A stretch of DNA of 64,000 nucleotides, taken from Ruania rhizosphaerae. Lineage in GTDB: Bacteria > Actinomycetota > Actinomycetes > Actinomycetales > Beutenbergiaceae. Under the pieces are notes generated by a model, which was not told where the DNA came from, did not search any database, and saw only the letters and a program-made list of their open reading frames with translations. The DNA is taken from the NCBI RefSeq assembly GCF_009805705.1, contig NZ_VSMB01000014.1, forward strand, positions 42,360 to 106,359. The letters run 5' to 3'. A program made the position numbers and the translations under genes. Below are positions 24,864 to 32,984 of the stretch, piece after piece. Every line of letters begins with the position of its first letter. Position 1 is the first letter of the stretch.

Positions 24864-26174
24864 ATGATCCCTCGCACTCCACACGCACGCTTCGTCGCCG
24901 CAGCCGCTGTCGTGACATCTGGCGCACTCGCCCTGGCGGCCTGCTCGTCCACTCCGGAGACTCCCTCGACCGACGAGGCGACACCCAGCACCATCAACTT
25001 GCTTGGCCCGGAGGACCCGGCCACATTCGCGCCCCTCATCGAGGGCTTCGAGGCCGAGCATGAGGGCTACTCGGTGGAGTACACCCAGGTCCCCTTCGAT
25101 CAGCTGAACTCGACGCTGCAGCAGCGTCTCGGCGCGGAGGACTCGACCATCGACCTCTACACCGTTGATCAGCCCCGGGTCGCTCAACTCGCCGCCCAGG
25201 GATACCTCGTCGACCTGACCGACCTCGCTGGCGAGGCGCAGGAGGTGATGAGCCCGACCATGTACGACGTCAACGTCATCGACGAGCAGATGTGGGCTGC
25301 CTCCATCTGGGACTCCACGCAGCTGATGTTCTACAACGTCGACGCGCTTGCGGCCGCCGGTGTCGAGCCGCCGAGCTCCGACCCGGCCGAGCGCTGGACC
25401 TGGGAGCAGACGGTCGCTGCCGCCGAGCAGGTGCAGGCCGCCGGTGAGACCGAGTGGGGTCTGATCCTGGAGCAGATCGAGTACTACTATCAGTTGCAGC
25501 CGCTGATGGCCTCCCTCGGTGGCGGATCGGGTATCACCGGCGAGGACGCGCTCACCGCGGACATCACGAACGACGCCTGGGTGGAGGCCATGACCTGGTA
25601 CGGCGACCTGTTCGCCGACGGGCTCGCCCCGCGCGGAGTCGGCAGCTTCGAGACCAGCCCGATCTTCGCCGACGGCGAGTCCGCCTTCTTCGTCGGTGGT
25701 CCCTGGGATGTCGGGGTCTTCTCGGAGTCCGAGACGAACTGGGCCGTGGCACCGATGCCGTACTTCGACGGTGGTGAGCAGGTCACCCCGACCGGCTCGT
25801 GGTCCTGGGGCATCAACCCCGCCTCGCAGAACCAGGCCGCCGCGCTGCTCTTCCTCGAATACGCCACCCTCAACCCCGAGGGCAACCTGCTCAGCACCCA
25901 GGCGACCACGATCATCCCCGCCAACGCCGAGGCAGCGGCCGAGTACCTGCCGCAGTTGGAGGAGCTCGCCGGGGACCGCAGCGCCGGGGTGGCCGACCTG
26001 ATCACCTACGAGCTGGAGAACACCGCTCTCGCGCGGCCGTTGACCGTCGGCTACGTCCAGTTCGAAGAGGTCATGAACACCGCCTTCGCGGACATCCGCA
26101 ACGGCAGCGACCCCGCCGAGCGGCTCGCCGAGGCCACCACCCAGCTCGAGGACGCCTGGAGCCAGCTGCGATGA
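24864..26174 (+). CDS. CUT1 ABC transporter substrate-binding lipoprotein
   Basis: A 436-residue family-1 extracellular binding protein. Signal peptide with lipobox LAAC (Cys27), then a Pro/Thr/Ser/Glu tether. The mature part has STINLLGPEDPATFAPLIEG, DLYTVDQPRVAQLAAQGYL, and FADGESAFFVGGPWDVGVF typical of sugar-binding proteins. It delivers ligand to the two permeases downstream. It overlaps the first permease gene by 4 bases (ATGA). The nucleoside hydrolase at the end of the operon suggests a nucleoside or ribosyl ligand rather than a simple sugar, but this is inference. Confidence 0.85.
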   Translation: MIPRTPHARFVAAAAVVTSGALALAACSSTPETPSTDEATPSTINLLGPEDPATFAPLIEGFEAEHEGYSVEYTQVPFDQLNSTLQQRLGAEDSTIDLYTVDQPRVAQLAAQGYLVDLTDLAGEAQEVMSPTMYDVNVIDEQMWAASIWDSTQLMFYNVDALAAAGVEPPSSDPAERWTWEQTVAAAEQVQAAGETEWGLILEQIEYYYQLQPLMASLGGGSGITGEDALTADITNDAWVEAMTWYGDLFADGLAPRGVGSFETSPIFADGESAFFVGGPWDVGVFSESETNWAVAPMPYFDGGEQVTPTGSWSWGINPASQNQAAALLFLEYATLNPEGNLLSTQATTIIPANAEAAAEYLPQLEELAGDRSAGVADLITYELENTALARPLTVGYVQFEEVMNTAFADIRNGSDPAERLAEATTQLEDAWSQLR

Positions 26175-27076
26175 CCACGACGATCGCCGGGCGTACCAGG
26201 AAGGTGCGCCGAGGCTACGGTCGCGTCGCACTCGCCTTCCTGGCCCCGGCGATCGTGGTGCTCGTCCTGGTTCGCCTCGTCCCCGCCGCGTCCGCCCTCT
26301 ATGGCAGCCTGACCCGCTCCTCGCTGCTCACCGGGCAGACCCGGTTCGTCGGCTGGGAGAACTACGCCGAGCTGCTCGGCAATCCCGACTTCCGCGGCGC
26401 CGTCGGCGTGACGGTGCTGTTCACGCTGATCATCAACCCGCTGCAGGTGGCGATCGCCTTCGCCCTTGCGGTGCTGTTCACTCGCCGCCTGGCGGGCGTG
26501 CGGTGGTGGCGGTCCCTGGTGATCCTGCCGATCGCCGTGCCGCCGGCTGTCTCGGCAGTGGTGTGGAACGTGATCTACCGCCCCGACGATGGCCTGGCCA
26601 ATGCGGTACTCAGCGTGCTCGGACTGCCTCCTCAGCCGTTCCTCACCTCGCCCGACCAGGCGCTCGCTGCGGTGATCGTGCTGCTTTCCTGGGTGGGCGT
26701 GGGGTACTGGATGCTGTTCCTCATCGCCGGCATCAACGATGTGCCGGGCGAGCTCTACGAGGCGGCTGCCTTGGATGGAGCCGGACCGTGGCGGAAGTTC
26801 TTCCACATCACCCTGCCGATGTGCCGACGTCCCCTCGCGTTCGTGCTGGTGGCTGACACCGTCTCCAACCTGCTCGTCTTCGCCCCCGTGCAGATGCTCA
26901 CCGGCGGCGGACCGGAAGGGGCGACCAACCTGCTCATGTACGACATCTACACCCGCGCCTACACCCTCGGCGATCTGGGCCGTGCCCAGGCTGAGGTCGT
27001 CGTCCTGGTGCTGCTCACCGTGGTGATCGTGGCTGCACAGTTCCGCATGCTGCGCGGCGACAGCGAGGGGGCGTGA
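26171..27076 (+). CDS. CUT1 ABC transporter permease, MalF-like
   Basis: A 301-residue permease with six predicted helices. It starts with a basic stretch (RTRKVRRGYG) and helix 1 LAFLAPAIVVLVLVRLV. The EAA loop is GELYEAAALDGAGPWRKFFH then ITLPMCRRPL. ATG 26171 overlaps the binding-protein stop. It pairs with the permease encoded 1 bp downstream. No ATPase is encoded in the operon, as is usual for actinobacterial CUT1 systems that share an MsiK-like ATPase. Confidence 0.85.
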   Translation: MTTTIAGRTRKVRRGYGRVALAFLAPAIVVLVLVRLVPAASALYGSLTRSSLLTGQTRFVGWENYAELLGNPDFRGAVGVTVLFTLIINPLQVAIAFALAVLFTRRLAGVRWWRSLVILPIAVPPAVSAVVWNVIYRPDDGLANAVLSVLGLPPQPFLTSPDQALAAVIVLLSWVGVGYWMLFLIAGINDVPGELYEAAALDGAGPWRKFFHITLPMCRRPLAFVLVADTVSNLLVFAPVQMLTGGGPEGATNLLMYDIYTRAYTLGDLGRAQAEVVVLVLLTVVIVAAQFRMLRGDSEGA

Positions 27077-27077
27077 G

Positions 27078-27908
27078 ATGAGCCCACGTCGAACGCGACT
27101 TCCCCTGACCGTCCTGGCGGCCGCCGTCGGGATCCTCTTTGCGATCCCGTTGCTCTGGGTGCTCACCAACTCCCTGCGCCCCGGCGCCGAGACGTTCGGC
27201 TCGATCAGCCCGCTCAGCTGGGAGACCTTCCTCACCCTGACCCCGAACGTGGACAACTACGCCGCGCTCGCCGGGACCTCGCTCGGGCGCGGCATCCTCA
27301 ACTCGATCATTGTCAGCGTGGCGACAGTCGCCGTCGGACTGGTGATTTGTGCGATGGCGGCGTTCGCGCTCGCGGCCCTGCCCTTCCGGGGGCGTAGCGC
27401 AGTGTTCTCGGTGATCGTGCTCAGCTTCCTGATTCCGTTCGACGCCATCGCCATCCCGCTTGCAGATGTCTTCCGCACGTGGAACCTGCAGAACACGTTC
27501 ACCGGCCTGGTGCTGCCGGGGCTGGGCAACGGAATGGCGGTGTTCCTGCTGCGGCAGTTCTTCCTCGCCGTCCCCGAGGATCTGGCTGAGGCCGCGCGCC
27601 TGGACGGGCTCGGGTGGTGGGGAATCTTCTCCCGCATCTACGCCCCGCTCGCCCGCCCGGCCATGATTGGTGCCGCACTGATGCTGTTCCTGTTCCAGTG
27701 GCAGGCCTACGTCTGGCCGCTGCTGATCGGCACCGACTCCGAGCACATCCTCGGACCCGTCGCGCTGGCCAATATGCAGGGCCAGTTCAACGTGGACTAC
27801 GGGCTGATGTTCGCCGGAGCGGTGGTTCTCATCGCCGTGCCGCTGCTGATCATCCTCACCCTGCAGCGCTACTTCATCCAGTCCGTGACCACCTCCGGCC
27901 TCAAGTGA
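27078..27908 (+). CDS. CUT1 ABC transporter permease, MalG-like
   Basis: A 276-residue permease with six predicted helices. It has LTNSLRPGAETFG after helix 1, the EAA loop PEDLAEAARLDGLGWWGIFS with RIYAPLARPAM, and the C-terminus LQRYFIQSVTTSGLK typical of MalG-type proteins. It begins 1 bp after the MalF-like gene, and the nucleoside hydrolase gene follows after 28 bp. Confidence 0.85.
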   Translation: MSPRRTRLPLTVLAAAVGILFAIPLLWVLTNSLRPGAETFGSISPLSWETFLTLTPNVDNYAALAGTSLGRGILNSIIVSVATVAVGLVICAMAAFALAALPFRGRSAVFSVIVLSFLIPFDAIAIPLADVFRTWNLQNTFTGLVLPGLGNGMAVFLLRQFFLAVPEDLAEAARLDGLGWWGIFSRIYAPLARPAMIGAALMLFLFQWQAYVWPLLIGTDSEHILGPVALANMQGQFNVDYGLMFAGAVVLIAVPLLIILTLQRYFIQSVTTSGLK

Positions 27909-27936
27909 GCCCGGTGAAAGCGAGCATCACCGACCC

Positions 27937-28818
27937 ATGAGTACTCACCACAGCGTCGTCCTCGACACCGACCTGGGCACCGACGTCGACGACGCGATGG
28001 CCCTCGCCCTGCTGCTCGGCTCTCCGGAGGTGGAGCTGGCCGCTGTCACCACCGTCTACGGGGATACGCTCCTGCGGGCGCGCCTGGTGCAGCGGTACGC
28101 AGGCCTCGCCGGACGGCGCCTGCCGGTCTGGGCGGGAGAGCCCGCCACGCGCTCCGGCCGGGAGGTGTGGTGGGCCGGCCATGAGGGGTCGCTGCACCCT
28201 GACCTGGAGGCCGAGCACATCGAGCCCGGCGACGGCGCAGCCTCCCTGGCCGAGGCCGTCACCTCCCAGCGGGGCCGGGACGTGCTCGCCATCGGACCGT
28301 TGACGAATCTGGCCTTGGCTCTCGAGCGCACCCCTGCCGTGGCGGACTCCGCCCGCGGATTCTGGCTCATGGGCGGCGACTTCACCGCACCCGAGCCGGA
28401 GCACAACATCCGGTCCGACGTCGACGCAGCTGCTGTGGTCTTCGACTCCGGCGCCCCGATCGTGATCGCGGGGGTGGACGTGACACGGCAGGTGCGGATT
28501 GGGACTCGTCAGCTCGAGCAGATCGCCGGTGCCGGGCGGATCGGGGCGGCTCTGGCTGCCGACATCGACCAGTGGTGGAAGTTCTGGAACGAAACCTGGA
28601 ACGTCCCGCACGACCCGGTGGCGGCCCTCGCGCTGTTGCGTCCGGACCTGGTGACGCTCTCGGAGCCGGGGCGGGTGCACGTCAGTGACGACGGGATCAC
28701 CACGCACGAGGTGAGGCCGGACGGGAACGTGCGGGTCGTCGTCGGGCTGGATGCCCCTCGTGTGGCCGAGGAGGTCGTGACCAGGATCGTCCGCGCGGGG
28801 GAGGCTGCCGCCACGTAG
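27937..28818 (+). CDS. Inosine-uridine preferring nucleoside hydrolase
   Basis: A 293-residue hydrolase. The calcium-binding N-terminal signature is VVLDTDLGTDVDDAMAL (DTDxGxDxDDA), followed by AAVTTVYGDTLLRARLV, IGPLTNLALAL, LMGGDFTAPEPEHNIRSDVD (containing the N-x-x-x-D metal and base region), and HDPVAALALL with the catalytic His/Asp (about 227-228). It splits the N-glycosidic bond of ribonucleosides into base and ribose. The LacI gene, importer and hydrolase form one divergent locus, which suggests uptake and cleavage of nucleosides or related glycosides. Confidence 0.85.
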   Translation: MSTHHSVVLDTDLGTDVDDAMALALLLGSPEVELAAVTTVYGDTLLRARLVQRYAGLAGRRLPVWAGEPATRSGREVWWAGHEGSLHPDLEAEHIEPGDGAASLAEAVTSQRGRDVLAIGPLTNLALALERTPAVADSARGFWLMGGDFTAPEPEHNIRSDVDAAAVVFDSGAPIVIAGVDVTRQVRIGTRQLEQIAGAGRIGAALAADIDQWWKFWNETWNVPHDPVAALALLRPDLVTLSEPGRVHVSDDGITTHEVRPDGNVRVVVGLDAPRVAEEVVTRIVRAGEAAAT

Positions 28819-28825
28819 CGATCCG

Positions 28826-28831
28826 TAGGAT
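28826..28831 (+). promoter_or_regulatory. -10 box of a leaderless DUF2207 transcript
   Basis: TAGGAT ends 7 nt before ATG 28839 and overlaps an upstream in-frame ATG (28830), so the start at 28839 is preferred. Confidence 0.5.
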
Positions 28832-28838
28832 GGACGGC

Positions 28839-30710
28839 ATGCGTCGACCGATCCTCCTGGGCAGGCTGTTCCCGTTCCTGGCGGTGGCGGTGATCGCGGC
28901 ACTCGCCCTGCTGGGATCGCCCACGGCGGCGCAGGCGGACGCCGAGGACGCGTGGTCGATCGAGCAGTACCACGTGAACGCCGAGGTCCACCCCGAGGGC
29001 ACGATCGACGTGACCATCGATATGACGTTCGACTTCGCCGACGAGGCCGGGCATGGGCCGTTCCTGACCCTGGTGGAGCGGCAGGAGATCCCGGACGACC
29101 CGGACCACTACCGCGTGCTGGAGTACACTGGCATCACGGCATCTTCGAACTCCGGGGCGCCGGCCGACGTGCACACCGAATCCGACGACGGTGGGCTGAT
29201 CGTCTACGTCGGTGACGAGGACCAAGAAGTCTCTGGGGCTCAGCAGTACACGATCTCCTACACCGTGGCCGGGGTGCCCAACTCCGGTGCCGGCGCCGAC
29301 GGTGAGGACGAGATCTTCTGGAACGTGATCGGTTCCGCCTGGGAAGTGCCGATGTCCGACGTGCTCGTCGAGATCGACGGCCCACACGCCATCCGCGATG
29401 CTGCGTGCTACGTGGGACCGGTGGGCAGTGACGACATCTGCGCCAACGCGACCTACCGGTCCGACGGCATGGCCTCGTTCGACGATCCTTCGCTGGACAG
29501 CGGTGAGGGGTTGACCATCGTGCTCGCCTATGAAGCGGGTACTTTCGCTGGCGTCGAGCCCATCCTGGACAGGCGCGTCACCTGGTCGAACTTCTTCGGC
29601 GTCGGAACGTTCGCACCCTGGTTGGGGCTACTGCTCGGTGGTGGGGGGATCGCGGCCGTGGTGGTGCGTGCTCGTCAGCGAGGGCGCGACCGTGCCCACC
29701 TGGGCCTGACGCCCGGCCTCACCCCGGTCGCTGGTGCCGGCGGGTATGGGGAAGGGGCTGCGGCGGGTGGTGCCGTCGCCGTCCGCTTCACCCCGCCCGA
29801 CGGCGTCACGCCAGGTGCCGCCGGCACCCTCCTGGACGAGGTGGCTCACACCCACGACGTGACGGCGACCATCGTGGACCTCGCGGTGCGCGGGTACCTC
29901 ACGATCGAGGAAGTGCCCGTGGATGAGAGTGAGGACGGCACGCCGGACTGGTGGCTGCGCCGGACTCTCACCGGGCCGCAGGCGAGTTGGGAAGGATTGC
30001 TGCCGTTCGAGGAGACGATCCTGCGGGGTGTGTTCCCGGGCAGCGATCCGACCGTGCGGATGTCCGAGCTCGGGGCCGAGTTCGCGAAGTCGATGACGCG
30101 GACGCAGTCCAAACTCTACGACCGGGTGGTCGAACGCGGCTGGTTCCGCAACTCACCGCAGCAGGTGCGGAACGCCTGGGTGGCGGTGGGTGGGTTGATT
30201 CTCGTTGGGGGAATCGGAGCGACCATCGCGCTCGGGGTGCTCACCGGCTGGGGATTCGCCGGGCTCGCGGTGGTGCTCACCGGGATCGTGGTGATGATCG
30301 CTGCGACATTCGCACCGGCGCGCACCGCGGACGGGACGGCGGTACTGGCGCAGACCCTCGGCTTCAAGCAGTATCTGGAGACGGCCGAGGCGGATCAGCT
30401 GCGGTTCGAGGAGGGTGAGGACATCTTCTCGAGGTATCTGCCGTTCGCGATCGCCTTCGGAGTGGCCGAGCACTGGGCGGGGGTGTTCGCCGAGGCGGCC
30501 GAGGCCGGGCAGGTGCGGATGCAGCCCACGTGGTACGTCGGCGCCACGCCCGGGCTATGGACTGCGGCCGCGTTCACGAGTGTCTCCGGCTTCGCGAGCT
30601 CGGCGTCGGTGTCGGTCGGGGCGGCCGTCTCGGGAACTGGTGGCGGTTCCGGGTTCTCCGGCGGCAGCGTCGGCGGCGGCGTCGGTGGGGGTGGCGGCGG
30701 AGGTTGGTGA
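28839..30710 (+). CDS. DUF2207 predicted membrane protein
   Basis: A 623-residue envelope protein. Signal peptide about residues 1-34, then an extracytoplasmic beta-rich DUF2207 domain (about 37-240, with SIEQYHVNAEVHPEGTIDVT and FWNVIGSAWEVPMSDV). A membrane helix at about 260-280 is followed by a long cytoplasmic part with TLLDEVAHTHDVTATIVDLA and VRGYLTIEE, resembling a winged helix. Two further helices (about 453-495) lead to FSRYLPFAIAFGVAEHWAGV, and the tail is Gly/Ser-rich (GGGVGGGGGGGW). This is the full domain order of the family; its function is unknown. ATG 28839 is chosen from the TAGGAT box. Confidence 0.85.
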   Translation: MRRPILLGRLFPFLAVAVIAALALLGSPTAAQADAEDAWSIEQYHVNAEVHPEGTIDVTIDMTFDFADEAGHGPFLTLVERQEIPDDPDHYRVLEYTGITASSNSGAPADVHTESDDGGLIVYVGDEDQEVSGAQQYTISYTVAGVPNSGAGADGEDEIFWNVIGSAWEVPMSDVLVEIDGPHAIRDAACYVGPVGSDDICANATYRSDGMASFDDPSLDSGEGLTIVLAYEAGTFAGVEPILDRRVTWSNFFGVGTFAPWLGLLLGGGGIAAVVVRARQRGRDRAHLGLTPGLTPVAGAGGYGEGAAAGGAVAVRFTPPDGVTPGAAGTLLDEVAHTHDVTATIVDLAVRGYLTIEEVPVDESEDGTPDWWLRRTLTGPQASWEGLLPFEETILRGVFPGSDPTVRMSELGAEFAKSMTRTQSKLYDRVVERGWFRNSPQQVRNAWVAVGGLILVGGIGATIALGVLTGWGFAGLAVVLTGIVVMIAATFAPARTADGTAVLAQTLGFKQYLETAEADQLRFEEGEDIFSRYLPFAIAFGVAEHWAGVFAEAAEAGQVRMQPTWYVGATPGLWTAAAFTSVSGFASSASVSVGAAVSGTGGGSGFSGGSVGGGVGGGGGGGW

Positions 30711-30758
30711 GATGGGTAGATTGGTGCCCGACCCACACTCAACCACGAGGAGCCAGCC

Positions 30759-31166
30759 ATGGGCTTCGCCCTGCACCGCCTGCCCCTGCGCCTGACCGCG
30801 GGAGCATTCATTCTGAACTCCGGCGTGAACAAGCTGAGCCTGGATGCCGAGTCCGCTGCCGGCCTGCAGCAGATGGCACTCAATGCCTTCCCGCAGCTGG
30901 AGGCGCTCTCCGCCGAGGATTTCGGCACCTATCTGGCAGCCGGCGAGGTTGCCTTGGGCGGCTCGCTGCTCACCCCGTTCCTGCCGAGCAAGCTGGTGGG
31001 TCTGGGACTGACGGCGTTCGCGTCGGCGCTCGTCTTCACCTACCTGCGTACGCCGGGCCTGACCGAATCCGACGGGGTCCGCCCCACGCAGGCCGGTATC
31101 GGGATGGCGAAGGACATCTTCCTGCTGGGCATCGGCCTGGCGCTGCTTTTGGAGAAGAAGAAGTAG
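30759..31166 (+). CDS. DoxX-like small membrane protein
   Basis: A 135-residue protein, mostly hydrophobic, with about four helices. Its N-terminus is HRLPLRLTAGAFILNSGVNK and it contains GTYLAAGEVALGGSLL, which fits DoxX-like proteins of actinobacteria. It ends in the charged tail LLLEKKK. A TAGATT box (30720-30725 region) precedes an AGGAG-containing leader. It is probably monocistronic. Function unknown; a link to redox or sulfur metabolism is known for other DoxX proteins only. Confidence 0.65.
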   Translation: MGFALHRLPLRLTAGAFILNSGVNKLSLDAESAAGLQQMALNAFPQLEALSAEDFGTYLAAGEVALGGSLLTPFLPSKLVGLGLTAFASALVFTYLRTPGLTESDGVRPTQAGIGMAKDIFLLGIGLALLLEKKK

Positions 31167-31243
31167 TCCCGGGCCGGGCCGGGCCGGGTGATGCCTCGAC
31201 GGCGCCGCGGCCCGGCACCGGTCCGCCCGGGACGAGGCTGAGT

Positions 31244-31939
31244 TCAGTCCGCTGCGGGTGAGCCTGCCACCTGACGTGCCGGTCGCTTGCCGCGGCTCCC
31301 AGCCTCGGCCGCGATCTGCTTCTTCGTGGCAGCGAAGGAGCAGATCGGGCACGTCGTGAGGTCGTGACGCTGCGCCGGGCAGAACTCACGGCCGAAGTAG
31401 ATGATCTGCAGATGCCGGCGGTTCCATGCCTCGCGCGGGAACACCTTCTTCAGATCGGCTTCCACTTTCTCCACCGATGTGCCGATGCTCAGTCCCCACC
31501 GGCGGGCGAGCCGGAAGATGTGGGTGTCGACAGGGAATGCGGGGATGCCGAAGCCCTGTGCCATGACGACGCTGGCGGTCTTGTGCCCCACCCCGGCCAG
31601 GCCCTCCAGGAACTCCCAGTCGGGGAGGACCTCACCACCGGCGTCGACGATCTGACCGGCCGCCGTCCAGACGTTCCTGGCCTTGGTCGGCGCCAGGCCC
31701 ACCTGCCGGATCAGCTCCAGGATCCGCTCCGGTCCCAGCGCGTGCATCTGTGCCGGTGTGCTCGCCTCGGCGAACAGTGCCGGCGTGACCTGGTTGACCT
31801 TCGCGTCGGTGGTCTGCGCCGAGAGCGCGACCGCCACCAGCAGGGTGTAGGCGTTGACGTGATCCAGGGCGATCGGGGGGTCGGGGTAGAGGTCATCGAG
31901 GATCTCACCGATCCGCTCGGCCTTCTCTGTCCGTCGCAC
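31244..31939 (-). CDS. nth: Endonuclease III with a non-canonical cysteine set
   Basis: A 231-residue DNA glycosylase/AP lyase that removes oxidised pyrimidines. The helix-hairpin-helix LEGLAGVGHKTASVVMAQG carries catalytic Lys120, and Asp138 is in FPVDTHIFRL, both at E. coli numbering. The C-terminal iron-sulfur region is unusual: Cys187-x9-Cys197-x2-Cys200 and no fourth Cys (position 206 is Lys), instead of C-x6-C-x2-C-x5-C. The cluster may be absent or differently ligated. GTG 31939 is preceded by a TAGGCT box 6 nt away on the minus strand (31946-31951), so the mRNA is probably leaderless. Confidence 0.92.
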   Translation of the reverse strand: MRRTEKAERIGEILDDLYPDPPIALDHVNAYTLLVAVALSAQTTDAKVNQVTPALFAEASTPAQMHALGPERILELIRQVGLAPTKARNVWTAAGQIVDAGGEVLPDWEFLEGLAGVGHKTASVVMAQGFGIPAFPVDTHIFRLARRWGLSIGTSVEKVEADLKKVFPREAWNRRHLQIIYFGREFCPAQRHDLTTCPICSFAATKKQIAAEAGSRGKRPARQVAGSPAAD

Positions 31940-31945
31940 CAGGCC

Positions 31946-31951
31946 AGCCTA
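31946..31951 (-). promoter_or_regulatory. -10 box of a leaderless nth transcript
   Basis: On the minus strand TAGGCT lies 6 nt before GTG 31939, with no ribosome binding site between. Confidence 0.5.
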
Positions 31952-31953
31952 CC

Positions 31954-31977
31954 GATGCCGATGCCGATGCCGATGCC
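31954..31977. repeat. Hexanucleotide tandem repeat (GATGCC)4
   Basis: Four exact copies of GATGCC, followed by a GATGGTGGCGGTGGCGGT stretch to about 32000. It lies just upstream of the nth promoter and about 200 bp before tmRNA. Such a repeat could vary in number between strains. No function is evident. Confidence 0.85.
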
Positions 31978-32181
31978 GATGATGGTGGCGGTGGCGGTAG
32001 GTCCGGACCGGCTGTGGGGGAGGGGGAGCTGTGGGGGAGTGGGAGCAGCGACCAGGAAATACAGGTGACGGCTGTGGTGTTGTGGACTGTAGAATGATGC
32101 GACGACGTCAGCGGGCTACAGGCCAGCGTGTAGGTGTAGTTCCAGGACTGCAGGCCGCTGCCGGTCGTAACAACTCAACAG

Positions 32182-32550
32182 GGGGGTGATCGGTTTCGAC
32201 GACGGTTGTCGTTCCAGGAGAAGCGGGCCGAGGATGCAAGGTCATCTCGTCAACGCTCCTTGCAAACCAATAGGTGCCGATTCCAAGCGCACCGACTTCG
32301 CCCTCGCCGCCTGAGCGAGTTCTGAAGTCCGTCAGCCCGGGGTAGCTCTCGCCCCGGTTCCTGGCGTCAGCTAGAGAGCCACTGCTCGTAACCCTCGTCA
32401 TCGGGGTTGCGGGGACTTCTAGGTGACTGAGCCCGTCAGCGACTTGTCTGCGTGATCGCTGGGGCTGAGAAAATCTACTAGCAGACTGCGCCCGGAGAAG
32501 TCCTGGTTCCGCACTGTCGGACGCGGGTTCGATTCCCGCCACCTCCACCA
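32182..32550 (+). ncRNA. ssrA: Transfer-messenger RNA (tmRNA)
   Basis: A 369-nt tmRNA. The 5' end GGGGGTGATCGGTTTCGAC and 3' end GGTTCGATTCCCGCC-ACCTCCACCA form the alanine tRNA-like domain; the acceptor stem pairs GGGGGUG with CACCUCC and keeps the G3:U70 wobble recognised by alanyl-tRNA synthetase. CCA is encoded. The tag frame starts at GCC 32276 and ends at TGA 32312-32314, encoding ADSKRTDFALAA after the charged Ala. The rest is pseudoknots. With SmpB (22305) it rescues stalled ribosomes and tags proteins for ClpXP. The upstream 80 nt from a TAGAAT-like -10 (32090-32095) would be removed by RNase P. Confidence 0.97.
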
Positions 32551-32592
32551 ACGATGAAGGACGGCCCGGCGTTTCGGGCCGTCCTTCATCGT
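32551..32592. terminator. Bidirectional terminator between ssrA and glsB
   Basis: A perfect 17-bp inverted repeat (32551-32567 with 32576-32592) around GGCGTTTC starts directly after the tmRNA CCA. It lies between convergent genes. No U-tract follows. Confidence 0.9.
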
Positions 32593-32610
32593 TGTGCCCC
32601 GCAGAAGCTG

Positions 32611-32877
32611 TCAGGAACTGTTCTTCACGGTGCGGTAGATCGCAAGCACGATCAGTGAACCGATGATCGCCGTGATCAGCGACCAGAACCAGTTGCCGGT
32701 CAGTGCGACGCTGAACTCCCCGTGGAAGATCAGGTTGCCCAGCAGCCCTCCCACGAGTGCACCGATCACACCGAGCACGATGGTGGCAAGAATTCCACCG
32801 CCCTGCTTGCCGGGCATGATGAGTTTTGCCAGAGCTCCGGCGATGAGCCCGATGATCACGTAGAAGATGATGGTCAT
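32611..32877 (-). CDS. GlsB/YeaQ/YmgE-family stress membrane protein
   Basis: An 88-residue, almost wholly hydrophobic protein: MTIIFYVIIGLIAGALAKLI, then a PGKQGGG loop, GVIGALVGGLLGNLI and a third helix. This is the transglycosylase-associated (GlsB/YeaQ/YmgE) family of small three-helix proteins, often induced by general stress. Function unknown. A CGGAGGACC ribosome site precedes the ATG. It is monocistronic. Confidence 0.9.
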   Translation of the reverse strand: MTIIFYVIIGLIAGALAKLIMPGKQGGGILATIVLGVIGALVGGLLGNLIFHGEFSVALTGNWFWSLITAIIGSLIVLAIYRTVKNSS

Positions 32878-32984
32878 GGTCAGGTCCTCCGTGGACGTAC
32901 AGCGGTGTCGTCCCGGCGGCTTGAGACGAACCGATCATGCCCGAACCGGGTCGCAGCGTCAATCGGTGTGACGCCGGCGGATCG

